Made by a program: the position numbers and the translations under genes
Shown here: positions 31,795 to 40,861 of the stretch, one piece after another
How positions within the stretch are numbered: position 1 is the stretch's first letter
Layout: the number at the start of each line of letters is the position of its first letter
Origin: Yersinia nurmii
GTDB lineage: Bacteria; Pseudomonadota; Gammaproteobacteria; Enterobacterales; Enterobacteriaceae
Direction of reading: 5' to 3'
Length of the DNA: 64,000 bases
Assembly: GCF_001112925.1 (NCBI RefSeq)
Contig: NZ_CPYD01000001.1
Coordinates: 248,001-312,000 of the forward strand
Notes under the pieces: model-generated
Seen by the model: only the letters and a program-made list of their open reading frames with translations
Database searches by the model: none
Told to the model about the DNA's origin: nothing

Positions 31795-33558
31795 ATGACG
31801 CAAACTTTTATCCCAGGCAAAGACGCTGCGCTGGAAGATTCCATTTCCCGTTTTCAGCAAAAACTGAGCGATCTCGGTTTTAATATTGAAGAAGCTTCCT
31901 GGCTCAATCCGGTTCCTCATGTTTGGTCAGTGCATATCCGCGATCGCGACTGTCCGCTGTGTTTTACCAACGGCAAAGGCGCGAGCAAAAAGGCCGCACT
32001 GGCCTCCGCTCTGGGTGAATATTTTGAGCGTTTATCAACTAACTATTTCTTCGCTGATTTTTATTTGGGTAAAGAAATCGCCAACGGTGAGTTCGTTCAT
32101 TATCCCAATGAGAAGTGGTTCCCTATTCCGGCTGATGGCTCCCTGCCACAAGGCATTCTCGATGCCCGTCTGCACGCTTTTTATGACCCAGACAAAGAGC
32201 TAGATGCCAATGATCTGGTGGACTTACAGTCAGGTAACGTTGAGCGTGGAATCTGTTCCCTGCCCTTTACCCGTCAATCTGACCTAGAGACAGTATATAT
32301 TCCTATGAATATCATAGGAAATCTTTATGTGTCTAATGGTATGTCTGCTGGTAATACCGCCAATGAAGCACGTGTCCAAGGGTTGTCAGAAGTTTTCGAA
32401 CGCTATGTGAAAAACCGCATTATTGCGGAATCCATCAGCCTGCCGGAAATCCCGCAAGCGGTGCTAAACCGCTACCCAGGCGTAGTTGAAGCCATTGCGA
32501 AACTGGAAGAGGAAGGTTTCCCAATCCTTTCTTATGACGCCTCTTTGGGCGGCGCTTACCCGGTTATTTGCGTGGTGTTGTTCAACCCGTCTAACGGAAC
32601 TTGTTTTGCTTCATTCGGCGCGCATCCTGACTTCGGCGTAGCGCTGGAGCGCACCGTGACCGAATTGTTGCAAGGCCGCAGCCTGAAAGATTTGGACGTT
32701 TTCACCGCCCCAACCTTCGATGACGAAGAAGTGGCTGAACACACCAATTTGGAAACTCACTTTATCGATTCTAGCGGTTTAATTAGCTGGGATATGTTCA
32801 AGCAGGACGCAGACTATCCGTTTGTTGACTGGAGTTTCAGCGGCACAACCGAAGAAGAATTCGCTACGCTGATGGCTATATTCAAGCAGGAAGATGCTGA
32901 AGTTTACATCGCAGATTATGAGCATTTGGGCGTTTACGCCTGCCGTATTCTGGTACCGGGGATGTCCGACATCTATCCGGCAGAAGATTTGCTGATGGCC
33001 AATAACACTATGGGCGTACATCTGCGTGACACTCTGCTGGCGTTGCCAAGCACCGAGTGGAAGCCAGAGCAGTATCTGCAATTGATCGAACAGCTGGACG
33101 ACGAAGGTCTGGATGATTTTGCGCGTGTGCGTGAACTGCTAGGCATCGCCTCCGGTAAAGACAACGGTTGGTATACTCTGCGCGTTGGCGAACTGAAATC
33201 CATGCTGGCGCTGGCTGGTGGTGATTTGGAGCAAGCGCTGATTTGGGTTGAGTGGACGCAGGATTTCAACTCCTCCGTATTTACTCCTGAACAGGCTAAC
33301 TATTACCGTTGCCTGCAAACCTTGCTGCTGCTGACTCAGGAGCCGGATCGCGATCCTGCTCAATATCACGGCGCATTTGTGAAAATGTATGGTCAGGATG
33401 CCGTGGATGCCGCTTCTGCCGCCCTTTGTGGCGAAGTTCGCTTCCACGGGCTGTTTAGCGTAGATCCTGATTTGAGAGCATTACCGGCTCATCAGGCGCT
33501 GTTGGGAGCCTATGAGACGTTGCAAGCGGCCAAGCGTCGTTACTGGGCAAAAAACTAA
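31795..33558 (+). CDS. ycaO: YcaO-domain protein (ribosomal protein S12 methylthiotransferase accessory factor)
   Basis: A 587-residue protein with an N-terminal YcaO ATP-binding domain (about residues 1-400) and a C-terminal helical TPR-like extension. The ATP-binding signatures are ASALGEYFERLSTNYF, NGMSAGNTANEARVQGLSEVFERYVK and ERTVTELLQGR. E. coli YcaO is linked to RimO-dependent beta-methylthiolation of S12; family members elsewhere activate amide backbones with ATP. It has no peptide-precursor neighbour here, so a RiPP role is unlikely. I start at the ATG at 31795 (MTQTFIPGKD), as in E. coli, rather than a GTG three codons earlier. Confidence 0.94.
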   Translation: MTQTFIPGKDAALEDSISRFQQKLSDLGFNIEEASWLNPVPHVWSVHIRDRDCPLCFTNGKGASKKAALASALGEYFERLSTNYFFADFYLGKEIANGEFVHYPNEKWFPIPADGSLPQGILDARLHAFYDPDKELDANDLVDLQSGNVERGICSLPFTRQSDLETVYIPMNIIGNLYVSNGMSAGNTANEARVQGLSEVFERYVKNRIIAESISLPEIPQAVLNRYPGVVEAIAKLEEEGFPILSYDASLGGAYPVICVVLFNPSNGTCFASFGAHPDFGVALERTVTELLQGRSLKDLDVFTAPTFDDEEVAEHTNLETHFIDSSGLISWDMFKQDADYPFVDWSFSGTTEEEFATLMAIFKQEDAEVYIADYEHLGVYACRILVPGMSDIYPAEDLLMANNTMGVHLRDTLLALPSTEWKPEQYLQLIEQLDDEGLDDFARVRELLGIASGKDNGWYTLRVGELKSMLALAGGDLEQALIWVEWTQDFNSSVFTPEQANYYRCLQTLLLLTQEPDRDPAQYHGAFVKMYGQDAVDAASAALCGEVRFHGLFSVDPDLRALPAHQALLGAYETLQAAKRRYWAKN

Positions 33559-33598
33559 AAGCGTTGTTCCAGTACTGAAAACTGCCATCTCATCAAGC

Positions 33599-33632
33599 AA
33601 CGGCGAATCCTATGGGTTCGCCGTTTTTTTAC
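33599..33632 (+). terminator. Terminator after ycaO
   Basis: Stem AACGGCGAA/TTCGCCGTT with a nine-base loop, directly followed by a run of seven or more T, 40 bases past the stop. Confidence 0.85.
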
Positions 33633-34141
33633 CCCACATGGATAGATCCTCATTTTATCGCTGTATGTTCTATATGATGCGACGAGTTATATAAACTGTA
33701 CGCTTAATAAATAGACATCTCCGCGCCTGACTAATTATTTATGCAGATATTCCCATCGACAGAATTATTTTTTCATCAAAAAGCAGTTATTATTTTTGGT
33801 AGAAAATGGCACTTTTAGACAAATAATTCCGCCTGAAGCTCGCATTCTTACGGGCAGGTAAATAAATAGTTAATTTTTAATGACGTGGTTAAAGGCGATA
33901 ATCTACAAATCACGCTATTTATTAACCTTTTCTTCATCGATTTGAACGTTTAATCAAAATTTTTTGTAAATCTTAAAATATTTTTTCTCTTTAAATATCA
34001 GATATATAACCTTATTAACCCTTTAATATACAGGTGTTTATAGCCGGTTAAAGTCGCCCAATATGATCCACGTCAATTTTCACGCTATACTGCTTTGCTA
34101 GTATCTCGTTGTGCTTTATTAACCCTAAAGAGAGAGTTAGT
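33633..34141 (+). promoter_or_regulatory. focA-pflB regulatory region
   Basis: About 500 AT-rich bases with no gene, upstream of focA. In E. coli this position holds several anaerobic promoters under FNR and ArcA. An ArcA-like GTTAATTTTTAAT lies at 33869-33881. Two TTATTAACC copies occur near 33918 and 34012. The best supported element is the FNR site and -10 pair listed separately. Confidence 0.6.
34063..34104 (+). promoter_or_regulatory. Predicted class II FNR-dependent promoter of focA
   Basis: ATGAT-CCAC-GTCAA (34063-34076) matches the FNR consensus TTGAT-N4-ATCAA at eight of ten positions. An extended -10, TGC-TAGTAT, ends at 34104. If transcription starts near 34111, the FNR site is centred at -41.5, the standard class II spacing. 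Its match to the pflB location makes anaerobic induction likely. Confidence 0.6.
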
Positions 34142-34999
34142 GTGAAAGCTGACAACCCCTTCGATGCATTACTACCTGCGGCCATGGCGAAAGTAGCCGA
34201 AGATGCCGGTGTCTACAAAGCCACCAAGCATCCGATGAAAACTTTCTATCTGGCAATTACTGCAGGCGTGTTTATCTCAATTGCTTTTGTATTTTACATT
34301 ACAGCTACCACCGGCACCGCGGGCGTTCCTTTCGGCTTTGCAAAATTAGTTGGCGGTATCTGCTTCTCACTGGGTTTGATGTTAGTCGTGGTTTGCGGCG
34401 GCGACCTCTTTACTTCCACCGTATTGACCACCGTAGCGAAAGCCAGCGGCCGGATTACCTGGCGTCAGTTGGGTACTAACTGGGTGAATGTTTACGTTGG
34501 AAACCTAGCCGGAGCGCTGTTTTTTGTCGGCCTGATCTGGTTTGCCGGTCAATATATGGTTGCCAACGGCCAATGGGGCTTGAATGTGCTGCAAACCGCA
34601 GATCACAAATTGCACCATACTTTTATTCAAGCGGTATGTTTGGGCATTTTAGCTAACCTGATGGTGTGTTTAGCGGTATGGATGAGTTACTCCGGCCGTA
34701 CCATTATGGACAAAATGTTCGCGATGATTCTGCCAGTTGGTATGTTTGTCGCCAGCGGCTTTGAGCATAGTATCGCCAACATGTTTATGATTCCTATGGG
34801 CATAGTGATTAAAAACTTCGCTTCGCCTGAGTTCTGGCAAGCCATAGGAGCAACGCCTGAGCAATTTGCTAATCTGACCGTAAGTAACTTTGTTATCGAC
34901 AACCTCATTCCTGTTACCATCGGTAACATCATTGGTGGCGGGTTATTGGTAGGGTTAACTTATTGGGTAATTTATCTGCGCGGTGACCAGCAACATTAA
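34142..34999 (+). CDS. focA: Formate channel FocA
   Basis: A 285-residue pentameric formate/nitrite-family channel in the inner membrane, exporting formate made by pyruvate formate-lyase and reimporting it at low pH. Six membrane helices are evident. Family signatures are [23 protein letters not shown] and [10 protein letters not shown], the last carrying the pore-lining histidine. I use the GTG at 34142 (encoding [12 protein letters not shown] as in E. coli), with AGAGAG upstream; the frame extends to an ATG at 34109, inside the predicted leader. pflB follows after 56 bases. Confidence 0.95.
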   Translation: MKADNPFDALLPAAMAKVAEDAGVYKATKHPMKTFYLAITAGVFISIAFVFYITATTGTAGVPFGFAKLVGGICFSLGLMLVVVCGGDLFTSTVLTTVAKASGRITWRQLGTNWVNVYVGNLAGALFFVGLIWFAGQYMVANGQWGLNVLQTADHKLHHTFIQAVCLGILANLMVCLAVWMSYSGRTIMDKMFAMILPVGMFVASGFEHSIANMFMIPMGIVIKNFASPEFWQAIGATPEQFANLTVSNFVIDNLIPVTIGNIIGGGLLVGLTYWVIYLRGDQQH

Positions 35000-35055
35000 A
35001 GTGTGGCCGCTACGTCTGGTTTTCGAAGAAATTCACATTAAAAGGTAGATGCATT

Positions 35056-37338
35056 ATGACCGAACTTAATGAAAAATTGGCCAACGCATGGCAAGGTTTT
35101 ACCGAGGGTGACTGGCAGAACGAAGTAAACGTTCGTGACTTCATCCAGAAGAACTACACCCCGTATGAAGGTGACGAATCCTTCCTGGCCGGCTCTACCA
35201 AAGCAACCGATGAGCTGTGGGCCAAGGTTATGGAAGGCATCAAACTGGAAAACCGCACTCATGCGCCAGTTGACTTCGATACCGACGTAGCATCAACCAT
35301 CATCTCCCACGACGCTGGTTACATTAGCAAAGATTTGGAAACCATCGTTGGTTTGCAGACTGAAGCACCATTGAAACGCGCCCTGATTCCATTCGGCGGC
35401 ATCAAAATGGTTGAAAACTCCTGCAAAGTTTACGGTCGTGAGCTGGATCCACAGCTGAAACAAGTGTTCACCGAATACCGCAAAACCCATAACCAGGGCG
35501 TATTCGATGTTTACACCAAAGACATCCTGAACTGCCGTAAGTCCGGTATTCTGACCGGTCTGCCGGATGCTTATGGTCGTGGTCGTATCATCGGTGACTA
35601 CCGTCGCGTAGCCGTTTACGGTATCGACTTCCTGATGAAAGACAAACTGGCTCAGTTCAATTCATTACAGTCACGTCTGGAAAACGGCGAAGATCTGGAA
35701 ATGACCATCCAACTGCGCGAAGAAATTGCTGAACAGCATCGTGCGCTGGGTCAAATCAAAGAAATGGCGGCTAAATACGGCTGCGATATTTCTGGTCCTG
35801 CGACTAACGCTCGTGAAGCGGTACAGTGGACTTACTTCGGCTATCTGGCCGCAGTGAAATCCCAGAACGGTGCAGCGATGTCCTTCGGCCGCGTGTCTAC
35901 TTTCCTGGACGTGTACATTGAACGCGACATGAAAGCCGGCAAACTGACCGAAATCGAAGCGCAAGAGCTGATTGACCATTTGGTAATGAAACTGCGTATG
36001 GTTCGCTTCCTGCGTACCCCTGAATACGATGAGCTGTTCTCCGGTGACCCAATCTGGGCAACTGAGTCTCTGGCTGGTATGGGCGTTGACGGTCGTACTC
36101 TGGTGACTAAAACCAGCTTCCGCTTCCTGAATACCCTGTACACCATGGGGCCATCTCCTGAGCCGAACATGACCATTCTGTGGTCTGAGAAACTGCCGTT
36201 GAACTTCAAGAAGTTCGCAGCGAAAGTTTCTATCGACACCTCATCTGTACAGTATGAAAACGATGATTTGATGCGTCCTGACTTCAACAACGATGATTAT
36301 GCCATCGCATGTTGCGTTAGCCCGATGATCGTCGGTAAACAAATGCAGTTCTTCGGCGCTCGTGCCAACTTGGCGAAGACCATGTTGTACGCAATCAACG
36401 GCGGCGTTGATGAAAAACTGAAAATTCAGGTAGGCCCGAAAGAAGCGCCAATGATGGACGAAGTGCTGGACTATGACAAAGTCATGGAACGCATGGACCA
36501 CTTCATGGATTGGCTGGCTAAACAATATGTGACTTCGCTGAACATCATTCACTACATGCATGACAAGTACAGCTACGAAGCTGCGCTGATGGCTCTGCAT
36601 GACCGTGATGTATATCGCACCATGGCTTGTGGTATCGCAGGTCTGTCCGTTGCGGCTGACTCCCTGTCTGCTATCAAATACGCGAAAGTAACGACTATTC
36701 GTGATGAAGATGGTCTGGCAGTCGATTTCAACATCGAAGGCGAATATCCACAGTTCGGTAACAACGATTCTCGCGTTGATGACATCGCTTGTGACTTGGT
36801 TGAGCGCTTCATGAAGAAAATTCAGAAGCTGCGTACCTACCGTAACGCGGTACCAACTCAGTCTGTTCTGACCATTACCTCTAACGTGGTTTATGGTAAG
36901 AAAACCGGTAACACCCCAGACGGTCGTCGCGCTGGTGCGCCATTCGGTCCAGGTGCTAACCCAATGCACGGTCGTGACCAGAAAGGTGCGGTTGCCTCTC
37001 TGACTTCCGTTGCCAAACTGCCGTTTGCTTATGCGAAAGATGGTATTTCTTATACCTTCTCCATCGTACCAAACGCTTTGGGTAAAGATGACGAAGTGCG
37101 TAAAGCTAACTTAGCGGGTCTGATGGATGGTTACTTCCATCACGAAGCGTCCATCGAAGGTGGTCAACACCTGAACGTGAACGTGATGAACCGTGAAATG
37201 CTGTTAGACGCGATGGAAAATCCGGAAAAATATCCGCAGCTGACCATCCGTGTATCGGGTTACGCAGTACGCTTCAACGCGCTGACCAAAGAACAGCAAC
37301 AGGATGTTATTACTCGTACTTTCACTCAGTCGATTTAA
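35056..37338 (+). CDS. pflB: Formate C-acetyltransferase (pyruvate formate-lyase)
   Basis: A 760-residue glycyl-radical enzyme that splits pyruvate and CoA into acetyl-CoA and formate during anaerobic growth. The two active-site cysteines are in IACCVSPM and the radical glycine is in RVSGYAVRF near the C-terminus, both intact. Length equals E. coli PflB. Codon use is strongly biased, fitting high expression. PflA must activate it, and the pflA gene, normally next, is now separated from pflB by the prophage. Confidence 0.98.
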   Translation: MTELNEKLANAWQGFTEGDWQNEVNVRDFIQKNYTPYEGDESFLAGSTKATDELWAKVMEGIKLENRTHAPVDFDTDVASTIISHDAGYISKDLETIVGLQTEAPLKRALIPFGGIKMVENSCKVYGRELDPQLKQVFTEYRKTHNQGVFDVYTKDILNCRKSGILTGLPDAYGRGRIIGDYRRVAVYGIDFLMKDKLAQFNSLQSRLENGEDLEMTIQLREEIAEQHRALGQIKEMAAKYGCDISGPATNAREAVQWTYFGYLAAVKSQNGAAMSFGRVSTFLDVYIERDMKAGKLTEIEAQELIDHLVMKLRMVRFLRTPEYDELFSGDPIWATESLAGMGVDGRTLVTKTSFRFLNTLYTMGPSPEPNMTILWSEKLPLNFKKFAAKVSIDTSSVQYENDDLMRPDFNNDDYAIACCVSPMIVGKQMQFFGARANLAKTMLYAINGGVDEKLKIQVGPKEAPMMDEVLDYDKVMERMDHFMDWLAKQYVTSLNIIHYMHDKYSYEAALMALHDRDVYRTMACGIAGLSVAADSLSAIKYAKVTTIRDEDGLAVDFNIEGEYPQFGNNDSRVDDIACDLVERFMKKIQKLRTYRNAVPTQSVLTITSNVVYGKKTGNTPDGRRAGAPFGPGANPMHGRDQKGAVASLTSVAKLPFAYAKDGISYTFSIVPNALGKDDEVRKANLAGLMDGYFHHEASIEGGQHLNVNVMNREMLLDAMENPEKYPQLTIRVSGYAVRFNALTKEQQQDVITRTFTQSI

Positions 37339-37386
37339 TAACCCTATACGCAAAGAATTTGGAGTGACGGACAGGTAGCAAGAAAA

Positions 37387-37471
37387 CAAAGCCCGATGAA
37401 CTGACTTAAGTCACTGATTTGGGCCTGTGAATCCGCTAACAACCCTGTTGCTTCAAGTCTGAAGGGTATAA
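37387..37471. repeat. Diverged ERIC-like (IRU) element
   Basis: The segment contains a 12-base perfect palindrome TGACTTAAGTCA at 37402-37413 within a larger imperfect hairpin (GCCC...GGGC). It ends in GCTTCAAGTCTGAAGGGTAT, close to the ERIC end GCTTGAAGTATGACGGGTAT as I remember it. Layout and length (about 85 bases) fit a shortened ERIC, a repeat common in Yersinia intergenic regions. It lies in the original pflB-pflA gap. Confidence 0.5.
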
Positions 37472-37475
37472 ACTT

Positions 37476-37501
37476 AAAGGCTCCACGACTGTGGGGCCTT
37501 T
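37476..37501 (+). terminator. Hairpin after pflB
   Basis: AAAGGCTCCAC pairs with GTGGGGCCTTT (one G-T pair) around a GACT loop. The T-run after it is weak (TTTACTT), so it may attenuate rather than fully terminate between pflB and the former pflA start. Confidence 0.5.
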
Positions 37502-37557
37502 ACTTATCAAGCACAGCTATTTTCACCAACCGCCGCACGATGTACTTGCCAAAAAGT

Positions 37558-37602
37558 CTGTTTTGCCAGCCATCTACTCTGAGTGGGTGCCCGGCAAAAC
37601 AG
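37558..37602. repeat. Inverted repeat in the pflB-pflA gap
   Basis: Ten-base perfect arms CTGTTTTGCC and GGCAAAACAG flank 25 bases that can pair further (ACTC/GAGT in the centre). It is not a typical terminator because only TTTTA follows. Function unknown. Confidence 0.5.
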
Positions 37603-37757
37603 TTTTATCCGACCTAGCGTCGGCAGCAGGAGTGCCAGCTCAGACGTTGTGATCGCCCGAATCACCGAGCTAATAAGGGCATCCCCTTCCTCCTACCCTG
37701 CCGCCGTTATGTTGATTTCGACTGATATTGAACGGTCAATTTGGAGAACCCCCTGCA

Positions 37758-37784
37758 ATGTCTGTACTTGGTGACATAAAATAA
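37758..37784 (+). pseudogene. pflA: Original pflA start, cut off by the prophage
   Basis: ATG-TCT-GTA-CTT-GGT encodes MSVLG, the start of PflA in related species (E. coli MSVIG), and then runs into prophage sequence and a TAA three codons later. GGAG lies 11 bases upstream. The same bases from the second codon on reappear inside pflA at 47912, so this is the severed 5' end of pflA with its native ribosome-binding site. Confidence 0.85.
37760..37772 (+). other. attL core
   Basis: GTCTGTACTTGGT, a 13-base exact match to 47912-47924. It marks the left junction of the prophage and lies in codons 1-5 of the original pflA. Confidence 0.8.
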
Positions 37785-37824
37785 GGTTCAATACATTGAA
37801 ATAAAAGAATTTATTTCAAGCACC

Positions 37825-37840
37825 GTCCACATATTGTCCA
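37825..37840 (+). promoter_or_regulatory. Candidate integrase arm sites, left end
   Basis: Two GTCCA copies 11 bases apart (37825-37829 and 37836-37840), about 55 bases inside the attL core. An equal pair with the same 11-base spacing and orientation occurs at the right end (47803-47818). Paired direct repeats flanking the core are typical of P2-family integrase arm sites; the assignment is inference. Confidence 0.45.
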
Positions 37841-37868
37841 TGTCGATGCTATTACTACTTTTGTTGAA

Positions 37869-37898
37869 CAAGAACGCCCGCTAAAGCGGGCGTTCTTG
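37869..37898. terminator. Strong hairpin at the left end of the prophage
   Basis: A 13-base perfect stem CAAGAACGCCCGC/GCGGGCGTTCTTG with a TAAA loop, 35 bases beyond the ogr stop. It probably ends the minus-strand late phage transcript. There is no long T-run. Confidence 0.65.
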
Positions 37899-37933
37899 TC
37901 TCTGGAGAAAAGCAGGATTGGCGTATCAACTTG

Positions 37934-38149
37934 TCAGAACATCAACACTTGCCCGCCTACTTGCAGGTGAGGCGGTACCGGGTTTATTTCCCCTGGCGTA
38001 GCAATCGATCGCATAAAACTTTCCATCGTCACAAAGGTATGGCCGCAATTCACATTGGTGCACTGGTGATAGCGTTCTTTGGTTTCGGTGGTGATCTGGC
38101 TGCTGCTGCGGGTATGGGCTGCGCTGTGGCATAAAGGGCAATTGAACAT
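37934..38149 (-). CDS. ogr: Ogr/Delta family late-gene activator
   Basis: A 71-residue zinc-binding transcription activator of P2-type late operons. The four zinc cysteines are in CPLC near the start and CTNVNC in the middle, and KERYHQC is the family core. The ATG at 38149 gives MFNCPLCHSAAHTR, as in P2 Ogr. The longer frame to 38227 adds residues with no counterpart. It follows gene D, as in P2. Intact in sequence, it could still activate P2-type late promoters of a superinfecting or co-resident phage. Confidence 0.88.
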   Translation of the reverse strand: MFNCPLCHSAAHTRSSSQITTETKERYHQCTNVNCGHTFVTMESFMRSIATPGEINPVPPHLQVGGQVLMF

Positions 38150-38223
38150 GATCCGGACTCCGGCATCATCCCGACTAAGGTCGGTGTTAATGATAATTAT
38201 GCGTGATTGTTGATTCAAAATCA

Positions 38224-39525
38224 TCATTCCATATCCAGCTCATCTATTTTCACTTCCAGATCTAACGCCGTGGTAAACCCGCTGTGACTCAATGAATGAA
38301 TGACCGTGACCAACGTCCAGTCGGCGTCATCTATCTGTTTTTTAAAACCAGTGACTTTAATCGGCACTTCGGGATAGAGATCGGCTCGCCCCCTGGCTAA
38401 CTGAATCGAGAACTTGGCCGCGCCGCGTTGTAGCCGTTCCCAGTTGGCTTTAGCTGCCCGCTGGGCGTTGTATTTGGTGGCGTAAGTGGTGCGCAGCGTC
38501 AGCACGTTATCCTCGGTACCGACCAGATATTCCCCTTGCTTCTCTACCGGTTTCTTCGACTGGACAGGCTTTTTACTCTTCCGTTTACGCTTTACCGCTA
38601 CTGCCGGTTTTTCCGTGGTGCGAGTATTCAGCCAGTTAGCCACCACGCCGGTATAAGCGCCTCTATCTGCCAGGCTAAAAACATGACCATCCCCCTGTTT
38701 ACGGGTAATGGTCATTACTGGCAGGGGCTTACCGCTGGCGGTTTTATTCTGGCCTTGCTGAATAAATAATAAGTGACCGTCTTTAATCGCCGCGATAGCA
38801 CCAAATTGTTTTGCCAGGCGGGTAATAAAATTGCCGTCTGATTCGCTGGTCTGGTCAATATGGCTGACAGGTAAATCTGCCATCGCTTTATTTAAGGCCG
38901 GTTTGAGTTTATGACGTTCGGCGATGGTATTAATAATTTCCCCGACCGTCGAATTATGGAAAGACTGATCCCGACGGATATTTAACGTTTCGCGAAAATC
39001 CGCACTGCGGGCGCGAATAGTCAGTTTATCCGGTGCGCTGCTGTGTTCTATTTCATCAACCGTATAGATACCTTTATTTATCAAAGGTAAGCCTGCCCAG
39101 CCGAGGGCAATTTCAATACTGGTTCCCCGGCGCGGTAAGGCTAGCTGACCGTCGCTGTCATCAAATTCAATATCTAACTGATCGGCCTCAAAGCCCCGGT
39201 TATCGGTGAGCGTGAGAGAAAGCAGGCGCTCGACGCCGTTATTGGCACCTAACTGATCGAGGTCGCTGCCGTTGGCGTAAGCCACCATCACCGCCTGCGC
39301 AGCTTCGTTGACTCGCTGGCGTAGCAGCAATTCTAAATAAGCGCTTTCCTGCAATAGCTTCACTATCGGTTCAGATTCAAAGGACAACGTCACCCGCACT
39401 GCCGCCTGTTGTTCAGTAGGATAAAGTGCAATAAGGGCCGCTTTGCGCTGATTAAGTAACGCTTCAAATTCCAGTGATTCCACCACCTGCGGCGCGGGCA
39501 GCAGACTTAAATCAATGGTCGCCAT
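38224..39525 (-). CDS. In-frame fusion of baseplate protein gpJ (N-terminus) to late control/tail protein gpD
   Basis: A 433-residue open frame made of two phage genes. Residues 1 to about 104 (MATIDLSLLPAPQVVESLEF through LLLRQRVNEAAQAVM and GSDLDQLGANNGVERLL) are the N-terminus of P2 gpJ. From about residue 105 (SLTLTDNRGFEADQLDI) to the end it is gpD, the hub/tail protein, missing only roughly its first 30 residues. The start overlaps the W stop as TAATG, exactly where J starts in P2. Genes I, H, G, FI, FII, E, E', T and U that separate J from D are gone. The join falls near 39210-39235. A functional role is unlikely. Confidence 0.85.
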   Translation of the reverse strand: MATIDLSLLPAPQVVESLEFEALLNQRKAALIALYPTEQQAAVRVTLSFESEPIVKLLQESAYLELLLRQRVNEAAQAVMVAYANGSDLDQLGANNGVERLLSLTLTDNRGFEADQLDIEFDDSDGQLALPRRGTSIEIALGWAGLPLINKGIYTVDEIEHSSAPDKLTIRARSADFRETLNIRRDQSFHNSTVGEIINTIAERHKLKPALNKAMADLPVSHIDQTSESDGNFITRLAKQFGAIAAIKDGHLLFIQQGQNKTASGKPLPVMTITRKQGDGHVFSLADRGAYTGVVANWLNTRTTEKPAVAVKRKRKSKKPVQSKKPVEKQGEYLVGTEDNVLTLRTTYATKYNAQRAAKANWERLQRGAAKFSIQLARGRADLYPEVPIKVTGFKKQIDDADWTLVTVIHSLSHSGFTTALDLEVKIDELDME

Positions 39526-39872
39526 TATTGCCCCCTTAACGGGATAGAGAGACTGAGGCGTTCGGCGCTATCCGAGCGGTTGCCGAACAGCTCTACCGTC
39601 ATTTTTCCGCTGTTTTCAGTCGTGAGATCAATCGCCGTCAGCGTCACGCGGGATTCCCAGCGCATGACTGCACCATACACCGCCGCCATCATTTTGAGCC
39701 GTAAGGCGGGGTTCTGCGGCTGATCAATCAGCGTGGACAGCAGCGAACCGTATTCCCGACGCATCACTCTGGAGCCTTGCGGCGTGATTAAAATATCGCT
39801 GATAGACTGGCGAATGTGAGCCATATCGGTAATGGCTTTGCCTGTCTGCGCATTCATGCCGAGATAAGTCAT
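39525..39872 (-). CDS. W: Phage baseplate wedge protein gpW
   Basis: A 115-residue P2 gpW homologue (gp25-like baseplate wedge). Family features are the N-terminal GMNAQTGKAITD, the central VMRREYGSLLSTLIDQPQNP and a C-terminal strand region. It appears full length. The start overlaps the ancestral end of V by ATGA and the stop overlaps the J start by TAATG, so the original baseplate gene order is preserved at this point. Confidence 0.88.
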   Translation of the reverse strand: MTYLGMNAQTGKAITDMAHIRQSISDILITPQGSRVMRREYGSLLSTLIDQPQNPALRLKMMAAVYGAVMRWESRVTLTAIDLTTENSGKMTVELFGNRSDSAERLSLSIPLRGQ

Positions 39873-40452
39873 TGCGGCCCCCCGGAGGAATCACCGCCAC
39901 CTTTAACGCCGCCGTGTTGATGGGTGTGAACCACAATGCCGTTTGAGGTCAGATTGCCACCGGAATGGTTAAAGTGACCTCGCCGCCTTCTTCAATCAGA
40001 AGGGTTCGGGTAATCAGGTGTTGAGTACATTTCACCACTGGCGTGGTGAGGGTGATCGAGGTTTCGGCCACGATATTGGCGGTTTTCATGCCAGTGATGG
40101 CTAAATGACGGGTTGCAGGTTCATATTCAAATCTGGCCCCATCGGGAAATGTCACTACGATGGCATCCGCTGAAGCCGAGGGTGCAGGGTTGCTATCGGA
40201 AAACACCGCGGGCAACACAAAAGCGGTCGTCAGTTCGCCGCCGATACTGAGGATAATCACCTGTTCCCCCACCGAGGGCGCAGACCAAAAGCGCACCCGA
40301 CCGGCGCGGGGCGTCAGCCAGTTCAACCAGTCGGTTTCCAGTTCACCCATTTTTACCCGACATAAACCTTTGACCGTATCCACTTCGGATACAATGCCGA
40401 TGCGGATCAGATTCGCCAGGGCGCGTTTAAGTGCTGCAATAAGCGTTTTCAT
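39869..40452 (-). pseudogene. V: Phage baseplate spike protein gpV, frameshifted near the 3' end
   Basis: The first 167 codons follow P2 gpV (DWLNWLTPRAGRVRFWSAPSVGEQV and the later beta-helical part) but stop early at 39949. The missing C-terminus continues in another frame as GGNLTSNGIVVHTHQHGG, ending with a TGA at 39869 that overlaps the W start. A single base lost in the T-run near 39968-39973 explains it. The lost part holds the HxH iron-binding tip of the membrane-piercing spike, so the product would not be a working spike. Confidence 0.85.
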
Positions 40453-40544
40453 TCAGCCAGTGTGCCGCGTGCGGGCGCGACTGGCATGTGGTGGGGATTG
40501 TGTGGAAGATGGCACAAAACAAAAGTGACCATGGATAAAATAGC

Positions 40545-40566
40545 GATACAACTTGCATTGATACAA
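40545..40566 (+). promoter_or_regulatory. Possible brnTA operator region
   Basis: GATACAA occurs twice (40545-40551 and 40560-40566), 15 bases apart, just upstream of brnT. BrnA is known to repress its own operon, and repeats at this place are candidate binding sites. No confident -35/-10 pair was found. Confidence 0.35.
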
Positions 40567-40588
40567 TTATTGGGGGTACATTAAATGT

Positions 40589-40861
40589 ATGGACATATCT
40601 TACGACCCAACCAAAAACGAAAAGAATATTGCTGAACGTAACCTGTCCTTTGAGATGGCCCGTGATTTTGAGGTGAAAAGCGCATTGATTGTTGAGGATA
40701 CCCGTAAAGAGTATTCAGAAAGACGATTTCAAGCATTGGGTTACATCGAGAATCGCCTGCATATGCTGGTTTTCACACCACGTAATGGCAAGGTACATGT
40801 TATTAGTCTGCGTAAAGCAAACTCCCGCGAGGTAAAGCGATATGAACAAAAAAATCAGTAA
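40589..40861 (+). CDS. brnT: BrnT family ribonuclease toxin
   Basis: A 90-residue RelE-like RNase toxin of type II toxin-antitoxin systems. Features are the N-terminal YDPTKNEKNIAERNLSFE, the central ERRFQALGYIENRLHMLVFT, and the C-terminal VHVISLRKANSREVKRYE, which contains the conserved arginines of the active site. It overlaps brnA by 20 bases. It is oriented opposite to the tail genes on both sides and sits between S and V, a position where P2 itself carries an accessory gene (orf30). Confidence 0.92.
   Translation: MDISYDPTKNEKNIAERNLSFEMARDFEVKSALIVEDTRKEYSERRFQALGYIENRLHMLVFTPRNGKVHVISLRKANSREVKRYEQKNQ

Noticed and set aside
31795-33558. ycaO as part of a peptide-modification (RiPP) cluster
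   Set aside because: No precursor peptide, dehydrogenase or protease gene nearby; order and sequence match the housekeeping ycaO-focA-pflB locus.
33930-33945. TTGAACGTTTAATCAA as an FNR site upstream of focA
   Set aside because: The half-sites are two bases too far apart for FNR; the site at 34063-34076 has correct spacing.
36241-36969. 242-codon minus-strand frame opposite pflB
   Set aside because: Shadow of a strongly codon-biased gene, with no start signals or family match.
37583-37774. Plus-strand frame of 63 codons between pflB and the prophage
   Set aside because: No ribosome site, no family resemblance, and it runs through an inverted repeat and the severed pflA start in another frame.
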